The translations under genes and the position numbers were made by a program. A DNA stretch of 64,000 nucleotides from Larix kaempferi (lineage: Eukaryota; Streptophyta; Pinopsida; Pinales; Pinaceae), in the NCBI GenBank assembly GCA_027924585.1, contig BSBM01000260.1, positions 16,492,001-16,556,000 on the forward strand, given 5' to 3'. The stretch's first letter is position 1, and each line of letters opens with the position of its first letter. Shown here piece after piece: positions 9,193-20,300 of the stretch. A model generated the notes under the pieces. It was not told the origin of the DNA. It ran no database searches and worked only from the letters and a program-made list of their open reading frames with translations.

Positions 9193-11560
9193 AATGTGTG
9201 AGGTCAAAGACTGAAATGTGCTACGATGGCCGAAATACATTATAAAACTCAGAAGTGGAGTGATGGAGACACAAGTGGAAAGAACGGTTCACTCGTCATA
9301 GTAAAATAATATCTCTGAATACATGTTGGTATAGTACAACAATATGATACAATGGCCATGAATAGGCAGTACATAGATAGATACATGTCATAAGTGATCA
9401 TAGCCATGATCCCTCTACAGTAAGATATGGTCTTCTGTTGAAAAAGAAGACAATTGGTGCAAAATTGGAGGTACAAACTACTGAAATCTGAGAGGTGATA
9501 TCTCAGATGTAAACTCAAATCCATATGTAGCATACTAAATGCCACAATCGCCTGGGATCTTCTACACAATTCTTCGACGGTGCAAGTTCCATCAAGTGAA
9601 TAAAGGAGTTGGGGTCGAACCTGATGAGACATCGTCTGATTACCGGTCAATGATGTAAACCGTTAACAGAAACAAGATGACCCACCAATAATGAAAATGG
9701 GCATCAAGGCACAGAGCACAATCATCAGAGTGTGAATAAATGGGTTGAAGTCGAACACTAGGATGAATCCATCGATCAGGGGACATTGATGTATTCCCAA
9801 AACTGTTGATGGCGAGAGAACCTGCCACTAATGACTGCAAGCCTCAAGGTACTCTACCGAACTCTAAGCCTCAAGTATCGGAATAAATGAGTTTAAGTTG
9901 ACGGAATGAGACTCGCTGGAAGGAGGGCATTAAGGCATCCCCCATCAACCAGCACGAGGTACCAGCAATGCTGAAAGATTTGGAAGATCTCAGGTGAAAC
10001 TGACTGACTCAATAAGGATGGCTGACATGCAATAGTCAAGAGATCTGAGGAGTGGCCGACACTGGTTTCGGGACTTCCTTTGAACAAGAGCATGAGCAAA
10101 TGGATAGACTCAGGCAGCATAGACTTGACATGAACTGTTCAATGCAAGAGGCATTACAAAAAGGGCTCCATAATAACTGGAAGCTTAACCAATTGGTGGA
10201 GAAAATTGAGAAACAAGTACAGCTCCTAAGGCCCAACTATAGTCCTGACTCATAATGTACGGAGTTGAATGAATGCTCTGTTCAAAGGCGACACAACAAC
10301 TGCCAACAAGAAATAGTGACCATAATCCCGTCCGGCTTTTTGAAATATTTGATTTTTTTGGTCTTTTTCATATTTGGGAAAAGCTAGAAAAAGATTAAAA
10401 TTGCTTATAGTACAACAAGTGAGGGAACAAGTGTCAGATAGCTAGCAGACTAGTCCCAAGCAGTGGAACATACCTATGCTCAATGCAAGGAAGTGCGTGC
10501 AGGATGTGGACACTCAGGGGTGTGTTCCCTCAGGGTCAAAAGGTCATCAAATTGTGAAGGGAAAATATATAAGCTCTGCAGGGCTCGACAGGGAAAGTGC
10601 TCAGGCACCATGCTATCAATTGAGTAAGCGGGAGCCAACACAAGGCTCAAGCGGCAAGAAGGATGATGCAATGCAATCACAACATGATATAACTGAGGGG
10701 AGTCCTTAAGGGAGATGGCCAGCATAAGACAAATTAGAGTATGAGTCTTCATCGCAACATCATGGCATGACTACAAAGGACTCCCAATCTTGAGGACAAA
10801 CAACTGCATGGGCACCAAAATGCATAATAGGGTTCTAACTAGGCTACCCATGTTCGGGAAATCCCTACCGCCACATGACGACACTTCTATAACAGCGTGA
10901 AGGTTCTGTGTCAGTCACGAAGCAGGGTCGCACCCAAGGTTTATGAAAATTGGTCAATAGGTCAAATTCACAATGCATGTGAAAATGGAATCTAACCTAT
11001 ATGCCAGGTGTGAAACATACCTGTCGTAGGTGTGAAATGGTTCAGAACAATTCTCGCCGAGGAAATCTGTTGAAAAACACTACTCCAGGACACAATATTA
11101 GTTCATAACGGCTCAAAATAGAAAAAACTATAGAAAAGTGGGTCCAGAAAATTATAAATAGTAATAAAAATTTGTAATTTTCAATTCATTTGCACTATTC
11201 ACCAATTTGGAGTTTAGTGGTAAGTTTTCACCTGAAACTTCGAGTGTCGATCGTGGGAGCTACAAGCGACCGTTCAGCGAACCGTCTGGAGCAGGTTAGT
11301 GGTTACTGCCATACCTTTAATTTAAGTGATTTTATTTCAAATTTGGTCAGTGGAATTTTTTGTTTGGCCAAGCCCTAAATGGCTTCGGCGCTACCCGTGG
11401 GATGTAAGTGTGCGGGTCGCGGGTAGGGCATCAAACACGCAGTAAAAAAACTGACTGCCTGTGGCTACCCGCAACTGTCTACAATATAGCCCACGGGTAC
11501 GGCCGTGAAGAAGTTTTTAAACATGAAACTAACTAAAAATTTCTTGCTTTGCACTCCAGG
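9193..11560. other. Gypsy 3' noncoding region
   Basis: This 2.4-kb segment between the 3' LTR and the antisense gene has only short frames in all directions. One plus-strand frame after a TGA (10049-10255) encodes a charged, heptad-like stretch (MDRLRQHRLDMNCS, LNQLVEKIEKQVQLL) that may be a coiled coil, but it starts without an ATG upstream and I do not recognise it. At 11391-11510 a GC-rich patch repeats CCCGTGGG and CGCGGGTAGG motifs also found in the LTRs. Confidence 0.5.
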
Positions 11561-12835
11561 ATGGTTCTAGAGTGGAGGGAAAGAGAGCATGACCAGGTAG
11601 ATGAGGCCGTGCGCAACGATTTGCAAGCACAACAAGCATTGAAAGCATGTGGCTTATATAAATATTGGAGTCTTGGGAGCTTAAGGGCCCAAAACCTACT
11701 ACTTTGTCATCTGATCAACTACTGGGATGTGGATGCTCAACACTTCATCCTCAATGGGCAAACACTGACACTAGATGTAGAGGATATCTATTTTATTACA
11801 GGTTTGTCCCGTAGAGGGGAAGTGGTTAGTCTTCAGTCACGGACCGTGGGTGGTGGGATCACTGTGCAGGACTATATAGTACGGTATTATCCTTCCAACA
11901 CACAACCAAGGCGAAGTCAAGTGTCAGTCAACCTCATAACGGATCTAAGTACAAAGATCATTGTGGCTACTCTGGTGCAGATCATGGAATCCAAAGCACT
12001 ACATCAGGCATACAGACCGATGGTGTTCTATGCATCACAATGCTTGCAACGTACTATATTCGACTGGTGTACTACTCTGCTAGTGTCTATGAAGACACAA
12101 CTGACGGAATGTAAAGAGGGCAAGGCCAAAAAATTTGGGTATGGTAGCATCCTCTGTAGTTTCTTCTTTGAGAGAGTTCTAGGACTTAGCCCGAGGGTGG
12201 ATGTCTCTCCTCACAGTCTCCGAGATCCATCCCTGACCCAATGGGATGAGATATTGACACGACAGGGTGGTGGCCGTCTGGTGTCACCATATACTGAGGA
12301 GTTCTTCTGCTGGTGGAACCAGCAGGTGATCGCTATAGACGACTATCCCTATGCGGGGATTGACTTCAAACAGGATCGTGACATGCCGCTCCCACCAGGC
12401 ACAACTTTCAGAGACATTGGTGAGTACTCTTTTGGTTTTGTGTTTTTTAAATTTTTATGGATTTTTTTATTATAGTTGAAATGCAAAAAATCTTTTTTGT
12501 GGTAATGTCATGTGCTAATGGGTGACTGTTTGCTCGCAGACAAAGGCCCAGTGAGACCCGAGGGCTTCCCGAGACATGGTCGTCGGGGTAGAGATGAGAT
12601 GACAGCAGATGTCGCAGTAGGGCGCACACTCTAGACGTTGCGGCGCAATGTATCACGGATGTTTGCTTGAGTTCCACTGATAGAGGTAGCTCGACTACTG
12701 GAGGCCATGCAACGCCAGGTAGTGGGTGTTCCTGGGGAGTGGGTGCGGTTGCTACAGCTTATGGCCAACACAGCACAATACTACTATGAGACACATCCCG
12801 TCGAGGCGGCAGCTAGACCTCCTCGGAGGGAATAG
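11561..12835 (+). pseudogene. antisense plant-mobile-domain-like gene with one intron
   Basis: A plus-strand gene lies opposite to the Gypsy genes. Exon 1 (11561-12419) is uninterrupted for 286 codons from MVLEWREREHDQ. The stretch FILNGQTLTLDVEDIYFITG resembles the plant mobile domain (PMD) family. Removing an intron (12420-12539) keeps the frame and adds codons to a stop at 12833-12835. Exon 2 has two premature stops, TAG at 12632 and TGA at 12668, both explicable by one C-to-T change. The intact first exon and intron suggest a captured host-type gene. Extra ORFs, some antisense and downstream of pol, are known in Tat-lineage elements. CTCCAG directly before the start could be another splice acceptor. 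The protein's role is unknown. Confidence 0.7.
12420..12539 (+). other. predicted 120-bp intron in the antisense gene
   Basis: Donor GTGAGT at 12420, a T-rich body, CTAAT at 12515-12519 as a branch-point candidate 21 bases before the acceptor TTTGCTCGCAG ending at 12539. The exon 1 frame has one leftover base and exon 2 supplies two, giving GAC and a continued frame. All features fit a plant spliceosomal intron. Confidence 0.7.
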
Positions 12836-13005
12836 ATATCCCAGGGTCTCATCATTTTTTGTATCGATATGTATATTTTTTAGGGCTACGGGCTCCCGTC
12901 TTGTATGACACTACCATTTTTGGACATATTTATATATATATACAACTTTTGGTTCTCGGTTCTACTATATGTGTGTATGGTACAAATGTATGAATGTATT
13001 TGTAT

Positions 13006-13440
13006 TTATGTGCTTAATGATGAATGTGACAAATGCCAATCTAATACATAGTTAGCGTATGCATCAGATATATAATTATGACTTCTCGGAATGTGAATAT
13101 ATGTAATTGAAACAAAATGTCTCTCCAAGAGTCGTACCTTAAGGAAAATCCGTAGTAATGTAGGGTCTCGTACACGGTACTGCCCATTCATCTAAGACAC
13201 AACTAGTTGTGAATCCAAGAGGACTTCTAAAGACTGGCTACCATGTGAAATGGCATCCCGAAGTAGCTCAAAAACGGCACTATACTCAGCCACATTGTTA
13301 GATGTAGGACCGATACAAGCACCTCCTGAGGACACAACTAGATGGTTCGGTGAAAAGATAACCTAGGCAACAGAAGCAAGCTGCTACGTATGTCAGCTAG
13401 CACCATCCGTGAAACCTAAGAATGTAGGACATCCCACTAA
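13006..13440 (-). pseudogene. pol: archaeal-type RNase H (aRNH) downstream of integrase
   Basis: The minus-strand frame contains FTDGAS, SNNVAEYSAVFELL, LLDSQLVVS, HIPRSHN and ISDAYANYVLDW, the aspartate-glutamate-aspartate-aspartate pattern of an RNase H1 fold of the type added to Tat elements in addition to the usual Gypsy RNase H. Four in-frame stops occur, one just before MNGQY at 13191. It follows the integrase stop (13555) by about 115 bases. Its position after integrase is one of several reported for such extra domains. It would degrade RNA in RNA-DNA hybrids. Confidence 0.75.
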
Positions 13441-13554
13441 CATCTATCAATCAAACAGAGGCTAATCAACAGACCCAACAATCAAAAGGAAATCTAAACC
13501 ATGTATAGTAAATCTATACAATAGTGTACAAAAGTATCAGCCTGAACCAGAGGT

Positions 13555-14918
13555 TCAAGCATAATACCGCTTGAGGTAGAGCCCATTTCTAGGATCCATC
13601 AAGACAACTCCCTCATAATATTCTAACTCATAAGCTCCTTTTTCCAGTACACGCCTCACAATGTCAGGACCGTGCCAGATGGGATTGAACTTGCCTGCCC
13701 CCAAGGGTTCTTTGCTTGGTCATACAAGAGTACCAAGTCACCTTCGGCATATTGTCAGGGACGAACAAACCTATCATATTGAACCTTGACACGATGCTTG
13801 TTAACATCAATGGCCACAGTGGCATCTCGACGGTGCTCGTCAAGTTGCTTGAGGTGTACTAAACGTTGCTCAATCTCCGTCGTATAAGGGAGGAACTCTA
13901 TGAATAGCTTGAGCGAAGAGATCTCGCATTCAACCGGTAAAAGTGACTCCACACCATGAACTAACTGGAATGGTCAGAACCCGGTGGCAGTCTTAACTGC
14001 GGTTTGATACGCCCACAAAGCAGGATATAACATGATATGCCAATTGGTCTTCATTTGCTGGATGGTACATTGGAGAATGGTCTTCAAAGACTTATTTACT
14101 GCTTCAACCTGACCATTCGCTTGAGGATAGTAGGAAGACGAGTGTTCCTGACGAAACCCAAGCTTGAGAGACAAATCCTCCATCATCTTATTTTGAAAGT
14201 GACTGCCATGGTCAGTGACAATCTCTTTCGGGATACCGAACCAAGTGATAATCTGGTTGAACACGAAATGGGCGGCAGTAGAACCATCGGCTTTCACAGT
14301 AGGCATGGCCTCAGCCCATTTGGAAAAATAATCCACGGCTACTATAATATGATGATGCCCCCCAGCCGAAGCTAGTTTGCAATCCATAAAATCTACCCCC
14401 CACTTAGTGAAGGGACCGACAGTGAGGACCGGATGGAGGGGCGTTGGATGCGAGTGTCTGTTTCAAGAAAACACCTGGAAAGGGTGGCATCTCTTCATAG
14501 CGTTAATACAATCTTTAAAGATAGTAGGCCAAAAATAACCCGCTCGCATAATACGCTGGGCTGTAGCAAGCCCAGATAAGTGACCGCCACACGCCCTAGC
14601 ATGGCAATCTTTAAGTACCTGTTTCGCTTCTTCGTGAGTCAAACAACGACGGAGAATGGAATCCTTTCCTCGGCGATACAAAGTGTCACCGACGATAGTA
14701 TAATATTTAGTGTGATGTCTCACATGCCGTCGCTCGTCTCGTGAATAATGCGGAGGAAACTTCAAAGTTTGGAGATATATAATGACATCCCCATACGTAA
14801 ACATTCTCAATATTTCCGGGAGTGCGGGAGATGTTGATCGAAGTGGTCGGGGAAATATTGGCCATATTCCCCTCCAAGAAAACATCATGCAACTGCAAAA
14901 GAGCCACAGGGTGACCAA
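13555..14918 (-). pseudogene. pol: Gypsy integrase, three in-frame stops
   Basis: One frame starts with the zinc-binding region (CHARACGGHLSG, GYFWPTIFKDC, KRCHPFQ). After a TGA at about 14463 come the core motifs VAVDYFSKWAEA, EIVTDHGSHF and YYPQANGQVEAVNKSLK, which supply the D, D, E triad. After TGA near 13974 follow GVESLLPVECE and the C-terminal domain. A further TGA near 13755 and a frameshift precede the last segment, KFNPIWHGP to the stop at 13557-13555. At least two of the TGA codons can be explained by C-to-T change at CGA. The upstream edge, where RNase H and RT should be, is missing. Confidence 0.85.
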
Positions 14919-15492
14919 CCATCTCAGCTAGAGTCATCCTAAACTCCTCTTGCTCAATGAGCTCAAGGTTGGGAAGGAAATAAGAGCGATGGTGCATATC
15001 TTCCCAATGCCTCTCACTACCACACATGGCTTCGAGGATAGCTTCATCGGATGGCAAAGTATCATCGAGGCAATCGTGAGAGCAAGATGAGTTGGATGCA
15101 CAAACTGGCAGCGTAACGGGATCTTCTTCAACTATCTGGGAAGAAGAGAGATCCAGATCTGCAATGGTTTGTTGGATGTGATCGTAAGTGAGCTCCTCTA
15201 CAGATAAGGGCATAGACATCCCGACATGCGAAATATCTCCAGACATAGAATCCACAGATGGAAAAATCCATGGATCACCACAATAGGAAGTCCGGAATGG
15301 CATACTATTCGAAGGAGGAGGCGCACTATCGGAAATGGTTCCTATAAAATTCACAGGTGCATAATGGTTAAAAGTTCCCATCAACGAGGGGTACATTCCA
15401 ACACCTATGTTCCCAGTTTCCAACTGAGAATCAAAAAATTGTAGGACTACTGATCCCGTAGATGCTGTGGAAGGAGTACCAACATAATCCAG
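14919..15492 (-). other. linker between protease and integrase; RT and Gypsy RNase H absent
   Basis: In an intact Gypsy element more than 1.5 kb of reverse transcriptase and RNase H should lie here. Instead an open, acidic, serine-rich frame (15423 to about 14880) leads from protease to a sequence resembling the start of the integrase region, which is out of frame. No YxDD, LPQG or DLxxGYHQ motif is present on either strand. The deletion is therefore inside the element and not a nested insertion. Confidence 0.65.
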
Positions 15493-15972
15493 CTAATCGA
15501 TCATCACAATCTTTCCTTCATGGGGAAAGAAAATAACTCGAAATACAGTATACACGACAGCCTTCATAGCGTACATCCAGTTCTGACCCAGTAAAAGGTT
15601 GTAGTCGATGGGCGCATCAACCACTTCGACTTCAATAGGCACGGACTTACCTCCCAAGGAGACAACAAGGGAAGGGATAATTCCATGCGGCGTAAAAGAT
15701 CTACCGTCGAATGCAGTGAGTGTAGTTCTAGACGCGAGTAGAGGAGGAGAGCCAAGAGCTTTCCAACAAGTTAACGACATTACTAACGCGGAAGCACCTT
15801 CATCAACCATAGTACGTTTGACAAAGCTCTTAAGGCAAACCACCTGGATTTGAAAATCCATGTGGTAAGGCAAGCGAGGTTGGACATCAGTAGTATCGAA
15901 CTTGATAACACTAGGACTCCCCCCACCTGAACTTCTAACGCACTCAAAAGGGCATGCTTCTGAGAAGGACAA
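15493..15972 (-). pseudogene. pol: Gypsy aspartic protease
   Basis: The segment RTMVDEGASALVMS is the protease active site with D-E-G in place of D-S/T-G. LGSPPL, FDGRSFTPHGIIPSL and YNLLLGQNWMYAMKA are typical of retropepsins of Tat-like elements, and the domain ends FPHEGKIVMID. A C-run at 15917-15922 (minus-strand G run) shifts the frame from the preceding gag-side segment, CAMSALEVLQDCPSQK, seen at 16019-15930 in another frame. Confidence 0.75.
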
Positions 15973-16121
15973 TCTTGCAACACTTCAAGAGCCGACATGG
16001 CACACGGAGTTTGGCCCAAATCTTCTACGATGGAGTAGTTCTAGGAGGCTCGAGCATTATGATTATGCGTGGAGCGCTTGAGAACACCATAATCACGTTG
16101 ACGAATAGCAACACAAACCTC

Positions 16122-18714
16122 TCACTGAACCATATTCACACATCCATAACCACTAGTATTGGAAGAAGACGTTGCCGTTTCATTAGTACCATAACCAGTG
16201 GTGGGAGCATGCGAAGCCATATTTTGATGATGAGGAAGGGGATCCTTCAACACAACTAGGCTCTGTGCCAAATGCTTCGATGCTTCTTCAATTCGAGGAC
16301 ATAAGTGAGTAAGATGATCCTCCCCACAAAGCTTGCAAGGGAATTTCACCTTACGCTTAGGTTTACGATCCTCGCCAGCATTACCTCCTTCCCGAGGAGG
16401 GTTTGCATTCTCTTTACGAGGAGTATTACGATTGCTATTGTTGTTACTTCCATTGTTTCCACCCCTACGATTGTTTCTCCCCTTTTTCTTACCACTAGGT
16501 TGTTGGTTACCCAATGGTTTCATTGATTGCACATTGTGTACATCAGACGACGGAGTGGAAGCAGACAAGGTGTGAACCTGTCCGGGTGCAGACTGGTTTA
16601 GCGACAAATTTTGCATTTGATTAGCTACCAAGTCTACAAGGCGAGTGCATGCGGACCCCACGATGCCATTGGCATGTGGTCCAGGAACTGACGTGGGCTC
16701 ATGTTTGGTTCTCGGTGCATCAGGAATAATGTGATACAAAATGCCAGACTGAGAATAAAGTAGATCTAACTGCTAGACTTTCAAGATAGCTTGTTCCTCA
16801 GTCACAATGCCGGACATCGAAACATCCTTAGCAATGTATGGGAGTAAATACTTAAGGAACCATTCCAACAGGAACTTTGGAGGAATGTTGGCTTTCACTA
16901 ATCTCTTCCGTCGATGCCACTCTTGAACGTGGTCATAAATATGTGTGGCCTTATTCTGACAGAAGGTGGAGAACAACTCAATACCAGTATCATAACGAAC
17001 CAACAACTGGAAATGGTCTAAGAAAACCAAATCAATCTCATTGAATCCCCTATAGGTGTTTCCAGGCAACTCCACATACCACTTCGCGGCTGCCCCCCGT
17101 GAGGGTGCATTGAAATAGTCATAATCGAATGGAATCATGATTCAAAGAGTTGGACGAGCACCAAAGGTGAAACGTCGTGACATGATCTCCTGGGTCCTCA
17201 CCACCTTTTCCTTCAAACTTTGGAATGTCCGAAGGGAGCTTGGTAGGGACCGGGGGCCAAGTAGGGTCGTGACACACCAGATCATTCATTAGCTTCGAAA
17301 GATCCAGGAGATTCAAACGTGCAAGGAACGGGAGCTGAGGCTGGAAAGATTGATTATAAGCTCCCATAAAAGGTTGGTTAAATGGAACTGTGTTATATGA
17401 AGGACCAAAAGCTTGACCATGAGGATTAAACTATTGATACTAAGGACCCAACAGCCCGTAAGCTTTCCCATGGCCATAAGATTGATAACCTCCCCCTGGC
17501 TGACCCATTTGAGAGTAAGCAGGTATATGCGTGTTTTGAGTACCATAATGGGGTGGTGGGTGATACTGGGGGCCAGCACCGACTGTGTTGTAGTAAGGGT
17601 TGTCCCCATGAGTATGGGCCATGTATGTACTATTCATAGCGGGAACTGTGTTGTATTGACCGTAATGGTATGGTATGTTCCCACCCCCAATATTAGGATT
17701 AGCTTGAGCAGTCGTGTGGTGACCAGCAGCATGAGAAGCATTCCCAGGTCCAATATGGGTGTAACCAGTAGCAAGGTTGGTGGTGTGATGTCCATGTGGA
17801 TAGGAAATATTCCCACCCCCTACATTAGCATTACTAGTGGCGGTGGTGGACGCAAAAGTATGCGGTATGTGTCCAACCCCGTGGTTGGAAGGAACAGTAT
17901 CATGTGCAAAGGTAGTCCTAGGTTGACTAGTAGCGATGCGTGTATTGGGTTCTGGATGGCGAATCGTATTCCGAACAACATTTTGGTTAGGTTGTGTATT
18001 CCTAGGAGGTGGTCGTGCTCCAAAATAAGCATTGTTAGGAATCTGACCAGTCCCCATACTATGTGAGTGGGTGGACAATGTAGTGCCCCCAGCGAGGGTA
18101 GTGCCCCCAGTGGGTATAGTATGGATAACACTTTGACTAGTGCCAGCGTGAGTACCAACCATAGTGGAAGGTTTGACGGTATTGTGACTAGGCATACCAA
18201 CAGAGAGTGCAGTGGGGTTGATCATAGGGCCGGAATCATCATGAGTCTCGGGCCTCCCGTATCTAAAATCACATGGAAACAAAGGAACGAAAGGCTCGGC
18301 TTGTTCTACATCCTCGGGTAGGTCAGGCATCCCGTAAAGATAATTATTCGGATTCGAAGGATCAAACGGATCCCGGTCAAGTGGATTAGGCCAAATAGAA
18401 CCAGGTTGAGTCTCAGGTGGATCACCTCCCCAATCCTCACGAGGAGTCTAGGGATTAGAAGTATGTTCAACTCTACCCGAAGGAGTAGAAGGGTCTTTCC
18501 CGATATCAGGATGTGCAGCCATGTAATCTTCAACGTAAGTCTCGTATGAATCTGAAGACTCAGAGGGAGCCCTCCGGTGTCCCCTAGCAATACGGCGTGT
18601 AACCTCGAGTGGCTTTAAAATAGCCAAACGACGGGATCGACAGAGAGTAGGGCTCCACACCACGTTCTCTCCGAAGAGAGACACAACGTCTCCTAAAGGC
18701 CAACTATTGATCAA
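16122..18714 (-). pseudogene. gag: Gypsy gag, long N-terminal low-complexity extension
   Basis: The frame begins at 18714 and is broken by TAG at 18450, two TAGs near 17432-17440, a G-run frameshift at 17094-17099, and TAG near 16773. The first 430 codons are rich in H, G, T and N with three imperfect repeats around NVGGGNISY and GHHTT (17640-17850). The capsid part reads DIPKFEGKGGEDPGDHV, GAAAKWYVELPG and FCQNKATHIYDHVQEW. A knuckle-like FPCKLCGEDHLTHLC (about 16345) precedes the C-terminus. Such knuckles with C-x2-C-x3-H-x4-C spacing occur in related Gypsy gags. It would form the particle and bind RNA. Confidence 0.8.
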
Positions 18715-20279
18715 AAACAGTAAATCGAAAGCATAAACCTAGAGAAACTACAACCAAGATCAGACAAACAGAGTGGCTAAATGAGCTCCCGACACTAGAG
18801 CCGGTATGTCTCGCCTAGGAGAGGCTTGAGACTCCCAAAATATAGCCAGAGGTAACAGAATCAGTTATAGAGACACCTAGGCTTCACTGTGTCGACAGGT
18901 TCAAGTCCACTGCACGAACACAACTGTGATGTCCAATCCCTATCTGACTCAGGACACAAACAACATAACCACTACAAGTACCTTGTGCGATACCTAGGTA
19001 AGGAAACTATGTTCACCGCAATATAACCAATGATCAGGGGGACAGTCACAGATGGGACCCGTCGTATGGGAAGGGTAGCTAAGCCCAAAGCATAAGAGGA
19101 CGAACCTCCGGTACCCCCAGATATGAACAAATCCTGTATATATCTCCCACATTCAGCCGGTATTAGAGGGATATCTCCTCAACCAACCTCCTATGACCTC
19201 GTGCTTAACTCTGGATTGAGTAGAGCTTTCCTGAGAACACCGATCTATACCATGGATTCCTCCACTCCCTGGTCAGACACCTAATGTTTCATCTCGTAGT
19301 CTTGGATTGTTAACTCACATTGATATATTCCAAGACTCTAAACCTATGCTAGTTGGTGTACCCTATAAAATAAAATCAGTCTAATAAATTTTAATGATTA
19401 AGCGTTAATTTTAGTGGCTCTGATTACTCAAGGGATATGGTCGTGAAACTAGTGATGTGTAGACTCAATAGTATGCAACATCGTCCAATCCTAGACTCAT
19501 CTATCCAATAAAACAATGACACTAATATGCACAGTCAACCAACAATTCCGAAATAAAGATGCAATCTTTTATCTTTTCAATGCACAAGCAGAACCTAAAT
19601 GAAGGCAACAAGCACTCAATGCAAAATGCAGTACATGGAAATAAAATATTTTTGTATTTTCTCTTATAAATAGAAAGGAAAATGCAAAAAACTAAATGAA
19701 TATTTTTGTATTTTTTCAATATATATGAAATGAAAAAATGCAAGCAAAATCCTACTATTCAGTCATTGCAGTGCCGAGAAGATCACTAAGAAAACCCAGC
19801 AGATCCTAAACAGCAAGACTCAGCCAAAGGAAAGAGCTCAAAAGGAAGAAACCAAAAGGATAAAACCAAAGATTGGTAAAAAACCAAGAAGGCTCAACCA
19901 AGAGAAACGAAGAGATCTGGTCACAACCAAGGCACGAAACAATCAAGAAAGAGGCCAACAAAGACTCAAGAACCAACCAAACTCACCCAGCAACAACCAA
20001 TAGCCATAAACCAACAAAAGCCAGAGTTACACACTACTGTCGAAGGAATACCTGCGGGTACCTGCGAGTAGTAGAGTAAACAGAGGCGAGTATACCCGGG
20101 CAGAGCTAAGCTAGCCCGCGGGTGAGGAAAAGAAAATGGTCAAATAAAGATTCTAGAGGCTCAAAAAAAAAAAAATTCTACAGTGTATCTTAACGGCCAA
20201 TCAGTGACACAGAGCTTCGATAAACAACAACTCTAATTATGGACTAATGCTCAAAAAATTTCCCAAACATGGATGTCTT
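18715..20279 (-). other. Gypsy 5' untranslated leader
   Basis: Between PBS and gag there are 1.56 kb with no long frame. Contents: an AT-rich patch (19520-19760), a purine-rich patch on the plus strand (19790-20030), and GCGGGTA or CCCGCGGG motifs at 20050-20130. A long leader is usual for Tat elements. Confidence 0.6.
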
Positions 20280-20296
20280 CCCCAGCGGAGTCGCCA
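20280..20296 (-). other. Gypsy primer binding site
   Basis: The minus strand reads TGGCGACTCCGCTGGGG four bases inside the 5' LTR. This sequence is typical of plant Tat/Ogre elements and is usually assigned to tRNA-Arg. It sets the element orientation as minus. Confidence 0.8.
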
Positions 20297-20300
20297 TTTC

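Noticed and set aside
8446-9240. Minus-strand frames in the Gypsy LTR, repeated at 20505-21217
   Set aside because: They occur in both LTRs, have no domain similarity and are chance frames in regulatory sequence.
17413-18066. 217-codon plus-strand frame
   Set aside because: It is the reverse of the repeat-rich gag coding sequence; its composition mirrors gag and no motif is present.
19873-20079. 68-codon plus-strand frame, rich in K, N and T
   Set aside because: It lies in the purine-rich untranslated leader of the Gypsy element and its composition explains it.
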